Source: an uncultured Methanobrevibacter sp. (GTDB lineage: Archaea; Methanobacteriota; Methanobacteria; Methanobacteriales; Methanobacteriaceae). Taken from it: a stretch of DNA of 64,000 nt. The translations under genes and the position numbers were made by a program. Shown one piece after another: positions 45,974-56,824 of this stretch. The notes beneath the pieces were generated by a model that was not told the origin of the DNA, searched no databases, and worked only from the letters and a program-made list of their open reading frames with translations. Where the stretch lies: NCBI RefSeq assembly GCF_902774605.1, contig NZ_CACYJE010000002.1, positions 1 through 64,000 of the forward strand, given 5' to 3'. Position 1 is the first letter of the stretch, and each line of letters begins with the position of its first letter.

Positions 45974-46107
45974 ATAATCACCTTTTTATGAATAAATATG
46001 AATTTGTTATACTAATATAAGTTTAATTTTATCAATATAAATAGTTAACACTATATATAAAAAATTTAAGTTTAATTAAAAAATATAAAAAAAGAGCATA
46101 ACTGAAA

Positions 46108-46374
46108 TTATTCAGTTACGATAATGAATTCGCCGACTTTCTCGACTTTAGCGAAAGGAACCAACAACAAGTCACCATTTCTTTTAGCGCCTTTCACGTG
46201 AATATTACGATCGCTTTCTATCCTAATAGCAATATCAACAATTTTACCGGTCTTTTCATTAATGATCAATTCATCCAATACCCCAAGGATACGCGCATTG
46301 TTGGTAGCTACTTGATAGTTTTTGATTTCACTCCATAATTTTTCTTCTCTTTTAGGAATTTGTTTATTATCCAT
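46108..46374 (-). CDS. PRC-barrel domain protein
   Basis: An 88-residue, mostly beta-strand protein of the PRC-barrel family. Residues ~25-85 read ARILGVLDELIINEKTGKIVDIAIRI and LLVPFAKVEKVGEFIIV, the usual barrel strands and the PFAKV turn. In other proteins this domain supports RNA processing (RimM) or photosynthetic reaction centres; small archaeal single-domain versions have no known role. GGTGATT precedes the ATG. It stands between cobY and sufC on the same strand, 55 and 134 bp from them. Confidence 0.82.
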   Translation of the reverse strand: MDNKQIPKREEKLWSEIKNYQVATNNARILGVLDELIINEKTGKIVDIAIRIESDRNIHVKGAKRNGDLLLVPFAKVEKVGEFIIVTE

Positions 46375-46428
46375 TAAATCACCAATAAAAATAATTTAGT
46401 TATATATATTTATAATACCTCATTATAT

Positions 46429-47037
46429 TTAAATATAATATTCATAATATAATTTTTCCGCAATTTCACTGTCGGGAATGGTATTAATATTCAATGCCAA
46501 CTCAACCTTATCGAGAACCAGCTGGTTTTCATCCTGAATGATGTTTTCACTTCTGAGAATGTTCAATCCGGAAGGCACATTGCCCTCATACTCATATGAG
46601 TAATCCAATCCCAAATCCTCGAAAACCTCAACCGGAACCACTACTGACAATGCGTCCTTGTCCGAATCCAAATAATATTCAATGACATCATCTATAGTTT
46701 CAGATGAGATGAACGGCAAATCGGCATTGATAAAAATCAGAATGTCTTTTTTAGATTTCCTCTCAAAATAATCTAGGATAAATGACAGGTCCTTGAGATA
46801 ATCGTCACCTGAAGTGTCAAGTATCCTGAACCCACCGTCCAGTGACTTCAGGTATTCGGTTGTTTCGCAGGTGTTCGGACTCACCGCAATAATTATTTCA
46901 TCGACCAATCTAGATGAATTCAAATTGTCAATCACAAATTTAATCAATGGCTTATCATGTAATTTGAAAAGAGGTTTTTCGCAAGGAACCTTGAGCCTGG
47001 TTCCCCTACCTCCTGCCATCAAGATAGCATAAATCAT
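46429..47037 (-). CDS. cobY: Adenosylcobinamide-phosphate guanylyltransferase, CobY
   Basis: Archaeal GTP:adenosylcobinamide-phosphate guanylyltransferase (202 aa), which activates cobinamide for attachment of the lower base in cobamide synthesis. The N-terminal LMAGGRGTRLKVPCEKPLFKL is the nucleotidyltransferase loop, and FINADLPFI resembles the acidic metal site. VPSGLNILRSENI and the C-terminal ALNINTIPDSEIAEKL align with Methanocaldococcus CobY. It starts 18 bp after mmp14. Its product feeds the corrinoid of MtrA, encoded nearby, and of Mmp10. Confidence 0.88.
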   Translation of the reverse strand: MIYAILMAGGRGTRLKVPCEKPLFKLHDKPLIKFVIDNLNSSRLVDEIIIAVSPNTCETTEYLKSLDGGFRILDTSGDDYLKDLSFILDYFERKSKKDILIFINADLPFISSETIDDVIEYYLDSDKDALSVVVPVEVFEDLGLDYSYEYEGNVPSGLNILRSENIIQDENQLVLDKVELALNINTIPDSEIAEKLYYEYYI

Positions 47038-47055
47038 GACAAACCACTCATGAAC

Positions 47056-48525
47056 TTAAGCGAACTTGCCGCCTGCCATCTTCATACGATCCTTAAGGAT
47101 ACATCTGCCACCCTGCTTACCACCAATAGGAACCTTAGGAGTACCCATTGAATTCATACAACGAGCCATGATAGCAGAACCTAAAGCAAGACCATCCTCA
47201 ACAAAGACAACATTCTCGAACTTGTCCTGAACAGCCTCCAAGATAAGCTCAGGCTTGCGACCAGTGATTCCAGCCCTACCAGTAATTCCTAAAGCAGAAC
47301 CTGGAACAATAACGTTTTCAGCAAAAGCAACATCCAAAACACGCTTAACGATATTGGTACTTACATAATCAAGAGTGGACAGCAATGTTGGAAGACCATC
47401 CGCATCATAGAACTGAGCACCCAATTCCATGAGTTCAGGAAGCTTGTCACCATTGAAACCGACATCACAACCAATCAGGGTGGTTCCCGCATTAGCGGCA
47501 GCTTCAGGATTGACCGGAACGGTACCGAACCTGTCAACATCCATAGGAACCTTGGTAATGTTGATCAGCTTATGAGCCTCAAGAGCATTGGCTTCAGCCT
47601 TTTTCTTATCGGCCTTCTTGATGGCCTTTTCATCATATAAATCCAATGCCGCACCGTTTTTCTTATCAATCTTACCAGAACCACGAGCAAGAGAGTCGCT
47701 GACTACCCCAGCGAGACCTAAAAAGTTACCGACAGTATTGGCGTAAGGCTCATTGTCATTAACTATACGGCCAGCAAGTGTGGAACCGAAATCCAGTGAT
47801 ACACAAGGGTTTCTGTAATCAACGTCAGTCCATTTTGCACCTAACTTAATACCTGCTGTAACAAGTTCCCCCTCCATTTCATTCGCAACGGTTTCCTTAC
47901 CTTCAGGAGGAACCACACTAACAACAGCACCGTCAAACATGATATTTTCCAAAAGGGAATGTCTTTGCAATCTTTCAGGAAGCTGGGAAATACTCATTGC
48001 AGGAGACATTTTCCTAGGAGGAATATCAGCTTCAAGACAACCGTCAGCAAGAGCAATGATCAATTGGCCAGCCTCTTCAGCGGTGGCAAAACCTGCAGTT
48101 ACACCAGTTGACCTAACAACAAAATCCAAATCCTCATCCTTGTCAACCTGGCATTTCCTAAGTGACTCCAATACAGTATCCCTAATCAGTTCGGTTACAG
48201 CCTCCTTGGAAAGCTCAATACCCCAAACAGTCTTACCGAAAACCTCCTCATTAGGCTTAGGCGGACGGATGTCACGAGTCATCTTAACTGTTTTGTTCAA
48301 TAAATAGGATTCGCTTGTGTTCAAGTTGGTAGCCATCACAATGGATTTAGTGGTGGTGTTACCCAATTCAACAGAAGCAGTTACATAAAAAGTGTCTGGC
48401 TTTTGAACAGCACCAGGACTTGCAGGACCAGCCCTTTGAGCTCTTAAAGTTGCTAAATTGCCTTCTTTAGAATGAGCGATAATAGGCTTAGGACCTTTCT
48501 TGAAAATTTTACTTAAAAAAGACAT
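47056..48525 (-). CDS. mmp14: Methanogenesis marker protein 14
   Basis: A 489-residue protein of the methanogenesis marker 14 family, found only in methanogens and close relatives, with no assigned activity. VSLDFGSTLAGRI and ASVELGNTTTKSIV resemble phosphate-binding turns of the acetate/sugar kinase-Hsp70-actin fold, so nucleotide binding is possible. Family members may act in activating corrinoid or MCR systems, but this is unproven. It lies 151 bp after mtrH and its terminator, and is followed directly by cobY. GGAGAGG lies before the ATG. Confidence 0.88.
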   Translation of the reverse strand: MSFLSKIFKKGPKPIIAHSKEGNLATLRAQRAGPASPGAVQKPDTFYVTASVELGNTTTKSIVMATNLNTSESYLLNKTVKMTRDIRPPKPNEEVFGKTVWGIELSKEAVTELIRDTVLESLRKCQVDKDEDLDFVVRSTGVTAGFATAEEAGQLIIALADGCLEADIPPRKMSPAMSISQLPERLQRHSLLENIMFDGAVVSVVPPEGKETVANEMEGELVTAGIKLGAKWTDVDYRNPCVSLDFGSTLAGRIVNDNEPYANTVGNFLGLAGVVSDSLARGSGKIDKKNGAALDLYDEKAIKKADKKKAEANALEAHKLINITKVPMDVDRFGTVPVNPEAAANAGTTLIGCDVGFNGDKLPELMELGAQFYDADGLPTLLSTLDYVSTNIVKRVLDVAFAENVIVPGSALGITGRAGITGRKPELILEAVQDKFENVVFVEDGLALGSAIMARCMNSMGTPKVPIGGKQGGRCILKDRMKMAGGKFA

Positions 48526-48627
48526 TATCTTAACCTCTCCAATATATAAAGTTAAATAATAATCTCTTTTTAAAATAATATAAATTTTATTAAAAAATTC
48601 TTGAAAAAAAAGCAGTGAAAAAAATTT

Positions 48628-48662
48628 AAAAAAAAAGATTAGATGAAATTAATCATCTAATC
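48628..48662 (-). terminator. Terminator of the mtr operon
   Basis: GATTAGATGA (48637-48646) and TCATCTAATC (48653-48662) form a perfect 10-bp stem, 14 bp after the mtrH stop. On the minus strand it is followed by an unbroken T run (48628-48636), the best intrinsic-type terminator in the window. Confidence 0.8.
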
Positions 48663-48676
48663 GGGACCCTTCTTGT

Positions 48677-49609
48677 TTATAATAATTTGTTAATTGGGTG
48701 GTCTTCTACAGGTTCGGTACCGATATCTTTTGCTGCTTCAGCAATCATGATATCAGCCATACCACATGCAGGGAAAGCAAGTTTTGCGTTTTCGATAGGT
48801 CCAAAGAGAACGAAGTCTCCTCCAGCCATTTGTTGAACAATGTTGGAACCTATGTCACAAACAGGCCATGCTTCTTTGTGTTCTTTTTTGTATCCTCTTA
48901 ACCAGTCCCATGCGGATGGAACGTTGTGAATACCAGATCCTACAGGGTATCCCCATTTAGCTTTTACTGCGTAAGAAGTCCTTACAGCAGGTCCTGCACC
49001 TTGACCTAATGGAGTAACTGCTACGTCCATCCAAGGTTTGGTAATACCACATTCGTCTGCCATTTCGAGAATACCTTGATCAATTACAGATCCACCAGTT
49101 TCCCAAATTTCGATTTTTCCTTCTACACCAGGAGTCATTGGGTTGAAACCTAAGAGAATGGATGCGTCGATGTCTGAGTTTTTAACAGCTTCGATTTCTG
49201 CAGGTTCTGCAGCCATACTTATGGAGTTGTAAACAGCTCTTTCACATAATCCGACATCTTGTACGTATTCTACACCTGCAATTTTTGCAGCAGCTGCAGT
49301 TGAGTCGATAAGGAAAGGTTTGTCACAGATGTCTCCTACAAATTCTAAGTATTTTACCATAGCTTCTGGAGTAGCACCGAAAGTTTGTACAACACATGGG
49401 TTTCCGGTTACGTCAGACATTTCTTCCATTGTTTTAATTCTTTCTTCAGCAGCATCTTTATCAAAGATACCTTCTTTTTCATCACTAATAATGTTGTGAC
49501 CGCCGTAAAAGATAGTTCCTGCTAAAACGGTTGGGTATTCACCAGGTTGTCCTCCCATTTTTACTCCAGCAATATCTACGACGAGTTGTTCTTTGTCAAA
49601 TCTTAACAT
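48677..49609 (-). CDS. mtrH: Tetrahydromethanopterin S-methyltransferase subunit H
   Basis: Soluble catalytic subunit (310 aa) that transfers the methyl group from methyl-tetrahydromethanopterin to the corrinoid of MtrA. It is a TIM-barrel methyltransferase: VVDIAGVKMGGQPGEYPTVLAGTIFYGGH is the start, DSTAAAAKIAGVEYVQ lies in the barrel and LLGFNPMTPGVEGK and TPLGQGAGPAVRTSYAVKAKWGYPVGSGIHN are highly conserved. GAGGAGGATT precedes the ATG. It is the last gene of mtrEDCBAFGH, followed by a strong terminator. Confidence 0.97.
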   Translation of the reverse strand: MLRFDKEQLVVDIAGVKMGGQPGEYPTVLAGTIFYGGHNIISDEKEGIFDKDAAEERIKTMEEMSDVTGNPCVVQTFGATPEAMVKYLEFVGDICDKPFLIDSTAAAAKIAGVEYVQDVGLCERAVYNSISMAAEPAEIEAVKNSDIDASILLGFNPMTPGVEGKIEIWETGGSVIDQGILEMADECGITKPWMDVAVTPLGQGAGPAVRTSYAVKAKWGYPVGSGIHNVPSAWDWLRGYKKEHKEAWPVCDIGSNIVQQMAGGDFVLFGPIENAKLAFPACGMADIMIAEAAKDIGTEPVEDHPINKLL

Positions 49610-49624
49610 AAGTATAATCCTCCT

Positions 49625-49861
49625 CTATAATAAGGTAGATAGCATTGTAGTTACACCGAATTTTATAGCTACAATTAATATCATTAATCCAAGTATAATA
49701 CCATATAAAATACCAACATCTCTACCAGTTTGTTGGCCTAAACGTTGATAGTATTCCCCTACAGTGAAATCAACTTTTTCTTCTGCATCATCTAATTTAG
49801 CCATCATGCTGTTGAAATCATCTGAGGAAACCATTACTTGAGGTACTGATTCTTCACTCAT
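49625..49861 (-). CDS. mtrG: Tetrahydromethanopterin S-methyltransferase subunit G
   Basis: Small subunit (78 aa) with one C-terminal membrane helix (about 53-77, [20 protein letters not shown]) and a soluble coiled-coil-like N-terminal part. It helps hold MtrH or MtrA at the membrane complex. ATG 49861 is chosen over the longer frame to 49870, because GAGGTG lies just before it. The order F-G-H matches other Methanobacteriales. Confidence 0.93.
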   Translation of the reverse strand: MSEESVPQVMVSSDDFNSMMAKLDDAEEKVDFTVGEYYQRLGQQTGRDVGILYGIILGLMILIVAIKFGVTTMLSTLL

Positions 49862-49873
49862 AAATAACACCTC

Positions 49874-50080
49874 TTAGAATCCTAATGCTTTTGCAATAAA
49901 AGGAATAATTACGATTAAAAGCACTGCAATGCAAGCACCATAAGCAAATCCTTTAAATCTTGTTGCAAGTAAACCTGCAAAAAGTTTACCTTCTCTTGCA
50001 AGGAGCTTTGAACTGTATTCAGCATCGTCTGCTGCAGTTTTCATACTATTAACATTTGGTTTGTTTGAAATTTGTACCAT
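49874..50080 (-). CDS. mtrF: Tetrahydromethanopterin S-methyltransferase subunit F
   Basis: Membrane subunit (68 aa) with one C-terminal helix (about 47-66), preceded by a polar stretch (SKLLAREGKLFAG). It is related to the N-terminal part of MtrA in the family, but lacks the corrinoid domain. GGGGG lies before ATG 50080. The gene abuts mtrG with 12 bp between. Confidence 0.93.
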   Translation of the reverse strand: MVQISNKPNVNSMKTAADDAEYSSKLLAREGKLFAGLLATRFKGFAYGACIAVLLIVIIPFIAKALGF

Positions 50081-50093
50081 AATTATTACCCCC

Positions 50094-50810
50094 TTAGAAC
50101 ATTAAGAATAAAACTCCAATGATTAAAGTAAAAGCTAAACCGATCATTATACCTTGTACTTTACCGGAATAATTACCAGCCATATTTCTTTGGACAGCTC
50201 CGACCATATCGATTTTAGTGTTTATATCCCTAATTCTTGCTTCGATAAGACCAGTTTCAGCAGAAACAACTTTCATTGCTTCTCCTTCTTCTTCTTCGCC
50301 GTCATCATCATCAACAGAAATAACCATAGCTTCTTCTTCAAAAGCACCTGGATCTTTTTCTACACATTCATTGATTTTAGATTGAATAGCTCCGATATCT
50401 TCAGTATCAATTAAATCTACAATTTCTAATTGTTGTTGGAATCTTTCAACACCGTCGAGTGGAACATTTTCTACGAAAGGAATAGCACCAGTTGCGCCAA
50501 TGATTTTCTTTTTGTCAGGGTCAGCACCATTTTCGTGTAAAGCTTTAAAACTTTGACCGGTAATGTGACCTTGCACTTCAGCACCAGCTAATATTAAGAA
50601 ACGAATATTAGGGTTTGAAATGATGTTTGCGACAACTTTTTCGATTCCTAAGTTTTCTGTTTTACATGGGCCTGCAATAGCTGCTCCAGAAAGTTCAGCT
50701 TCAATGTGAGAAGCTAAAGTAGTAACTGCAACAGGGCTTTCAGGATCACCTACAATGTAATCCCCACTGATAACCGGCCAGCCATCTGCAGGAGCTTTTT
50801 TGTCAGCCAT
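50094..50810 (-). CDS. mtrA: Tetrahydromethanopterin S-methyltransferase subunit A
   Basis: Corrinoid subunit (238 aa). It binds the cobamide whose cobalt accepts the methyl group; the axial histidine is His82 in [11 protein letters not shown] (equivalent to the known His84). The N-terminal domain is cytoplasmic, followed by an acidic linker ([12 protein letters not shown]) and a C-terminal membrane helix (about 216-237). It starts one base after the mtrB stop. Cobamide supply is suggested by cobY nearby. Confidence 0.97.
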   Translation of the reverse strand: MADKKAPADGWPVISGDYIVGDPESPVAVTTLASHIEAELSGAAIAGPCKTENLGIEKVVANIISNPNIRFLILAGAEVQGHITGQSFKALHENGADPDKKKIIGATGAIPFVENVPLDGVERFQQQLEIVDLIDTEDIGAIQSKINECVEKDPGAFEEEAMVISVDDDDGEEEEGEAMKVVSAETGLIEARIRDINTKIDMVGAVQRNMAGNYSGKVQGIMIGLAFTLIIGVLFLMF

Positions 50811-51140
50811 CTATAATACCCCCAATACTTGTAAGATTGGTAATGCAGCAAATATAATGAATGTTGCTAATAAGAAACCATATACCATGTTAGTTAATAA
50901 TCCTGCAGTAACGTAGGATCCTTCCCTACCAGGATAAGAACCAACAGGGCTTGTGTATGGGTCTAATGAAGCCATTAATTCATCAGCAGCTAATTCAACT
51001 TTTGCTACTTGTTCTTCTACTTCATCCATAGTTAGGAGAACAACTCCTGAACCTAAAGATGATCCGATAACCCCTGTTACAGGGTCATATGCGAAATTCA
51101 TTTCAGGTACAATTTGTACCATAGGTAACATTTGAGCCAT
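50811..51140 (-). CDS. mtrB: Tetrahydromethanopterin S-methyltransferase subunit B
   Basis: Membrane subunit (109 aa) with one helix near the C terminus (YGFLLATFIIFAALPILQVLGVL, about 86-108). The N-terminal part is soluble and contributes to the complex around MtrA. ATG 51140 is chosen because AGGAGG lies 9 bases upstream; the TTG at 51146 would fall inside the spacing. Its stop abuts the mtrA ATG. Confidence 0.93.
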   Translation of the reverse strand: MAQMLPMVQIVPEMNFAYDPVTGVIGSSLGSGVVLLTMDEVEEQVAKVELAADELMASLDPYTSPVGSYPGREGSYVTAGLLTNMVYGFLLATFIIFAALPILQVLGVL

Positions 51141-51157
51141 ATTCAATTCCTCCTAAT

Positions 51158-51973
51158 CTATTGTTCTACTTTAGGCCATAATCCAGCCCATTTGGTTGAA
51201 GCAGCATCATTACATGAAGCTAATACAAATGCTCTGAATGATACAATCCATCCAATTAAACCAACGATGAATACAACAAACCAACCGAGTCCACCAGTAG
51301 TGACAGACATGAGACCTACAAGAGTCATTGATAAGAATGCAGTAGATGCTGCACATTTGAGAGTTCTTAATTGGTCTTCGTTTGGTCCTAAACATGCGTT
51401 GAATGGGTGTTGAATAGCCATAGTACACATAATAAATAATACAGCAATAAAACCAGTTGCAACAACGTGTTCGTATACTACCATCATGTCGTAACTACCT
51501 GCAATAGCAACAGCAAATCCTAAGATGGATAAGGTAGCTGCACCTGCAATTTCGATAGTACATTGGAGCATGATAGGGATTTTCATACCTACAATTTTAG
51601 TTGCTACGATAGCAATGATTGCTCCGATAATTACAGCAACGACAAAACCTGCAATTGGTCCTAACATATGAATGTTTAATTTGGTTGCTAAACTGAGACC
51701 AGCTAATGCGGAAATTACACCTACGGAAAGTGACATATATCCTATAGATGGTACACCAGTACCTAAACCGTAACTAGCTACTCTACGGATAGCATCTGCT
51801 CCCCAAATGATAGCTAATACTGCACCGATACCAGCAATAACTGGGCCAACAACATCTCCTAAAAATCCGGATACATATATACAAAGTAATCCTCCGACGA
51901 TACCTAAAGCTAATAACATAGTTGAGCTTACTGCACCTGCAGCTGCACCGTCAGCACTTCCACCAGCAGACAT
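51158..51973 (-). CDS. mtrC: Tetrahydromethanopterin S-methyltransferase subunit C
   Basis: Integral membrane subunit (271 aa) with about seven helices, part of the sodium-pumping membrane core. Conserved family stretches are GADAIRRVASYGLGTGVPSIGY and MAIQHPFNACLGPNEDQLRTLKCA, a hydrophilic loop with charged residues. GGAGGT lies before the ATG. Its start abuts the mtrD stop. Together with MtrD and MtrE it forms the sodium-translocating part. Confidence 0.96.
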   Translation of the reverse strand: MSAGGSADGAAAGAVSSTMLLALGIVGGLLCIYVSGFLGDVVGPVIAGIGAVLAIIWGADAIRRVASYGLGTGVPSIGYMSLSVGVISALAGLSLATKLNIHMLGPIAGFVVAVIIGAIIAIVATKIVGMKIPIMLQCTIEIAGAATLSILGFAVAIAGSYDMMVVYEHVVATGFIAVLFIMCTMAIQHPFNACLGPNEDQLRTLKCAASTAFLSMTLVGLMSVTTGGLGWFVVFIVGLIGWIVSFRAFVLASCNDAASTKWAGLWPKVEQ

Positions 51974-52675
51974 TTAGAAACCTCCAGTTAAAATAACACA
52001 AAATATTCCGACAACGATAGATGCGATAGCACATGCAAGAGCTCCAGTACCAATTCTTTTGAATTTTGGATCGTGCATACCTTCAATGGTACCACCGATG
52101 TTATAAGAAGCAATTACAGAGTTAATAAAGAACACACCTACACCTAAAATAGCAGCTAAACCAATACTGATAGCAGGATCGGTTACAAAGGTACTTTCAT
52201 TAACAGCAGTGTTAATTCCGTAGTAGACTAATCCACCACCGAAACCACCAAGGAGTCCTCCAATAAGACCACTTACAAATGAAGTTACTGGTACACCGTG
52301 ACCTTCGGTACCAGGAGTTTTATAAGCTTCTTGGTTACGTTTGGTAATCCAGTCTACAGGCACTTTAGATGCAGCAGGAACAATACCTACACCGAAGATG
52401 TAGATTAAGTTTGCAATGAGCATGGTAATACCCATCATGATCATAGCACCTATAGCACCACCAATTCCGATTATATAGAATGGTTCACCTGTCATAGTTG
52501 CAGCAGTAATAAGACCTGTTAAACCTGCACCAGCAGCTAACATAGCAGTACCAGTACCTACACCAGTAGCTGTTGACATTGCTGCAGGAGCTCCTCCTAC
52601 AGGAATAAAGTGCACACCTGCACCAATCATAATACCGCCTATTGCGATGAATAAAATTAAAGTAATTGGATCCAT
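51974..52675 (-). CDS. mtrD: Tetrahydromethanopterin S-methyltransferase subunit D
   Basis: Integral membrane subunit (233 aa) with about six helices, very rich in Gly and Ala in the membrane parts (GGLLGGFGGGLVYYG). A cytoplasmic loop carries ITKRNQEAYKTPGTEGHGVPVTSFVSG. ATG 52675 is chosen, because GGAGGT lies directly upstream and the product then begins MDPITLIL, like MtrE; the longer frame to 52726 overlaps mtrE. Confidence 0.96.
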   Translation of the reverse strand: MDPITLILFIAIGGIMIGAGVHFIPVGGAPAAMSTATGVGTGTAMLAAGAGLTGLITAATMTGEPFYIIGIGGAIGAMIMMGITMLIANLIYIFGVGIVPAASKVPVDWITKRNQEAYKTPGTEGHGVPVTSFVSGLIGGLLGGFGGGLVYYGINTAVNESTFVTDPAISIGLAAILGVGVFFINSVIASYNIGGTIEGMHDPKFKRIGTGALACAIASIVVGIFCVILTGGF

Positions 52676-52688
52676 AATCGAAACCTCC

Positions 52689-53567
52689 TTATTCTTCCTC
52701 ATATGGTCCATATTTGTTTCTTGCAAATACTTCTAAATAGTTATCCATGATGATTAATAAGATAACAATTATAATACCTACAATAATACCACCATATACT
52801 CCAAATACTACTGTATTCCAGAAACTAAAGAATACAACGAGACCGAAACAGAAACCAGTTAATGGTCCACCGAATTTAGCACAGAAGTTTACTACATCCA
52901 TTGAGTTTTTAGCACCTAATGGAGCTTTAGTAACGATATCCCCTTGAATAGCTACAGGAGTACCTCCACCAAATTCGAATTTTTGATACTCACTTTCTGA
53001 ACCATAGTGAACGTCCCCGGTTGAAGATCCGATAGCACCTAAAGCAATACCCCAGAGCATTGCTAAGAGCGGTAATGGGAATACGTGTAATGGGGTACCA
53101 TTCAATGGAATGGTCATTAAGTAAGAAATTCCAACTATACAAAAACTAGTTATAAATCCGTGACCTACGATAGGTCCTAAAGATTGAGTTAATACATCCA
53201 TAAATAATGGTTGTTCAAATTGGGATTGTCCAACAATCCTTCCCATGTGGGATGTAACAGTATAAATAGCGTGAACAAAAGCAGCGACACAAGCACCCAT
53301 TGCAATAGCTATGAGAGGCATCATACCTAATGACATAACTAAGTATGCAATAGCACCAGCTACACCACACCAAACACCATAAGCGACTGGTTCACCAGAA
53401 GCCGCCTTGTTTATCATACGGTGTAAATGTCCCATTTGTGGAGCAAGTTGAACCTGGGAGTTTGGGTTACTTTGAGAACCGATGTCAGATTCTAAGTCCT
53501 CTGCAGCCCCTCCGATGGTTGCAACTGCACCCATTAATGCAACTACACCTAATGTTACAGGGTCCAT
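52689..53567 (-). CDS. mtrE: Tetrahydromethanopterin S-methyltransferase subunit E
   Basis: Integral membrane subunit (292 aa) with about six helices, thought to transfer the methyl group from MtrA cobamide to coenzyme M while Na+ moves outward. The start MDPVTLGVVALMGAVATI is followed by a hydrophilic loop with GGAAEDLESDIGSQSNPNSQ. GSSTGDVHYGSESEYQKFEFGGGTPVA is a conserved cytoplasmic loop. GGAGGA lies before the ATG. It is the first gene of the operon, whose promoter lies in the 233 bp after mcrA. Confidence 0.97.
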   Translation of the reverse strand: MDPVTLGVVALMGAVATIGGAAEDLESDIGSQSNPNSQVQLAPQMGHLHRMINKAASGEPVAYGVWCGVAGAIAYLVMSLGMMPLIAIAMGACVAAFVHAIYTVTSHMGRIVGQSQFEQPLFMDVLTQSLGPIVGHGFITSFCIVGISYLMTIPLNGTPLHVFPLPLLAMLWGIALGAIGSSTGDVHYGSESEYQKFEFGGGTPVAIQGDIVTKAPLGAKNSMDVVNFCAKFGGPLTGFCFGLVVFFSFWNTVVFGVYGGIIVGIIIVILLIIMDNYLEVFARNKYGPYEEE

Positions 53568-53655
53568 AATTTTTTTCCTCCATATTTTTTATTAAATTGA
53601 TCATTTAATAAACGTGAAATGAATTGATTCTTGTTCCATACAAAAATCATTTGTA

Positions 53656-53744
53656 CTTGAATTATCTCAAGATTTTATCTTTTAATATATAATATTTTAT
53701 GTTCTAGTAATATAAATGTTTTGGATTTTTTCAAGTAAACTTGA
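53656..53744 (-). promoter_or_regulatory. mtr operon promoter with paired CTTGA inverted repeats
   Basis: On the minus strand TTATATAT (plus 53685-53692) is a TATA box. The inverted repeat CTTGA-6-TCAAG (53656-53671) is centred on the start site predicted 26 bp downstream. A second, closely similar repeat, TCAAGTAAACTTGA (53731-53744), lies upstream of the TATA box. This gives a leader of about 95 nt to mtrE. Confidence 0.5.
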
Positions 53745-53759
53745 ATTTATAAAAGTATA

Positions 53760-53783
53760 GATAGGTGAAAAATATCACCTATC
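53760..53783 (-). terminator. Hairpin between mcrA and mtrE
   Basis: GATAGGTGA (53760-53768) and TCACCTATC (53775-53783) form a perfect 9-bp stem 18 bp after the mcrA stop. The following minus-strand sequence is only moderately T-rich, so it may be a partial terminator that lets some mcr transcripts continue into mtr. Confidence 0.55.
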
Positions 53784-53800
53784 CACGTGTTTAAATCTAT

Positions 53801-55456
<1,656 letters not shown>

Positions 55457-55462
55457 ATTAAT

Positions 55463-56221
55463 CTACCATCCTGTTACTGGATTGAATGCACCAAAGGATC
55501 TGGAAACGTGTATTCTTTGACATACTTTTACAGCTTCTACATCGTCTTTGTATGCTTCACCATCTATTCTGTAAATAGTGGTTTTTGCTCTTAAAGTTTC
55601 TTCGTCTAATGGTTCACCTAAGACTACAGGTTCGTCTAATTCCCTACCAACTTGGTCTTTTACCATTTCGACTTTACCGGTTTCTTTGTTGAATACTTGT
55701 CTTCTGAGCATATCGAACATTAAACCGTTTTCATCTAATCTTAATGAGTGACCGTGTACACCTGCACCTCTGATACCGGTTCTTGCGGTATCGAAGTATT
55801 CGGTTTCTAAGAGTGTTTTTGAGAGTTTTTCTAAGTCTCTTTCTCTTGCTTCAACTACTTGTCTTCCGGATAATGTACCGGTATCGATTCCTCTGAATCT
55901 GGATAAGTAAGATCTAGCTCTTAAGAAAGGTTGAGCTGGAGCGAAGTACATGGAGTCTACGAATTGGATGTATCTGATCCTGTCTCCTGCTTTTGCACCG
56001 TCGATTGGTGCTACTAATTCTCTTACACTGTCATCTGGCTCGTCCATTTCATCTAATGGTGGGTGAACTGATTTGTATTCTTCACCTGGAGCTTTGTGGC
56101 CTAATATTTTTACTACGTCTTCATCAGAAATTTCTCTTAGCTTTTCTAACTCGTGTTCAGGGTTAGTAAAGTTTCTTCTGTTTTGAGCAACCTGAGAAGT
56201 ACCTGGATAAATTTGTACCAT
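55463..56221 (-). CDS. mcrG: Methyl-coenzyme M reductase gamma subunit
   Basis: Gamma subunit (252 aa) of the alpha2beta2gamma2 enzyme, which caps the active-site channel. [15 protein letters not shown] starts the protein; [18 protein letters not shown] and [33 protein letters not shown] are conserved stretches, and the C terminus ends in [16 protein letters not shown] lies before the ATG, two bases after the mcrC stop. Confidence 0.98.
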   Translation of the reverse strand: MVQIYPGTSQVAQNRRNFTNPEHELEKLREISDEDVVKILGHKAPGEEYKSVHPPLDEMDEPDDSVRELVAPIDGAKAGDRIRYIQFVDSMYFAPAQPFLRARSYLSRFRGIDTGTLSGRQVVEARERDLEKLSKTLLETEYFDTARTGIRGAGVHGHSLRLDENGLMFDMLRRQVFNKETGKVEMVKDQVGRELDEPVVLGEPLDEETLRAKTTIYRIDGEAYKDDVEAVKVCQRIHVSRSFGAFNPVTGW

Positions 56222-56223
56222 AA

Positions 56224-56823
56224 TTATGCATCTCCTAATGCTAACTTAACTTTTCTAATTATTTCATCTAATTTTTCCTGTGAAATTGTTTCACCACGGA
56301 TAACCCCTGTAACAATATCATCGATAGTTCCTGCAGTTTTAATATTGCCCTCATCAGGCATGACCTTTGAAGTTTTGACGCCTATTTTAGCGAAATCCTC
56401 ACAGTCTACTGGTGATTCGCAAATAATTATACAGTGTTTGTTGACGTTCCTAAGTATTAATCTTGCTTTGTAAGTAATATGATTTGCAACACCTCCAAGG
56501 TGGACTACAAGCAACTTGAAGTTTTTCATCTGTTCGACTTCCTTGTCGGTAAGCCCGAACAATGTTCCACCTGAAGCTGGAGAATCATGAGGAACACCAG
56601 CACCAGCATTTAAAACCATAGTACTTGTTAAAACATTAGCTTCACGCAATCCGAATGTGATTTCACAAACCGGTTTTGTAATGTGCCTACGTCCTGGGGA
56701 CATAGCTACTGCACATACGTCAGTACCACATTCGGCGAATGTGCCTCTTTGAGCAAGGCTTCCGCCTTTACCCATACCGCTTGCTTCCCTACAATCTACC
56801 ACGTGAGTGCAACGTCCTATCAT
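56224..56823 (-). CDS. mcrC: Methyl-coenzyme M reductase operon protein C
   Basis: Accessory protein (199 aa), not part of the purified enzyme; in Methanothermobacter it was found in the complex that activates MCR together with AtwA. The start [37 protein letters not shown] and [29 protein letters not shown] are typical. ATG 56823 is chosen because AAGGATGA lies upstream and the product then begins like the family; ATG 56832 would overlap mcrD by eight bases. Confidence 0.95.
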   Translation of the reverse strand: MIGRCTHVVDCREASGMGKGGSLAQRGTFAECGTDVCAVAMSPGRRHITKPVCEITFGLREANVLTSTMVLNAGAGVPHDSPASGGTLFGLTDKEVEQMKNFKLLVVHLGGVANHITYKARLILRNVNKHCIIICESPVDCEDFAKIGVKTSKVMPDEGNIKTAGTIDDIVTGVIRGETISQEKLDEIIRKVKLALGDA

Positions 56824-56824
56824 T

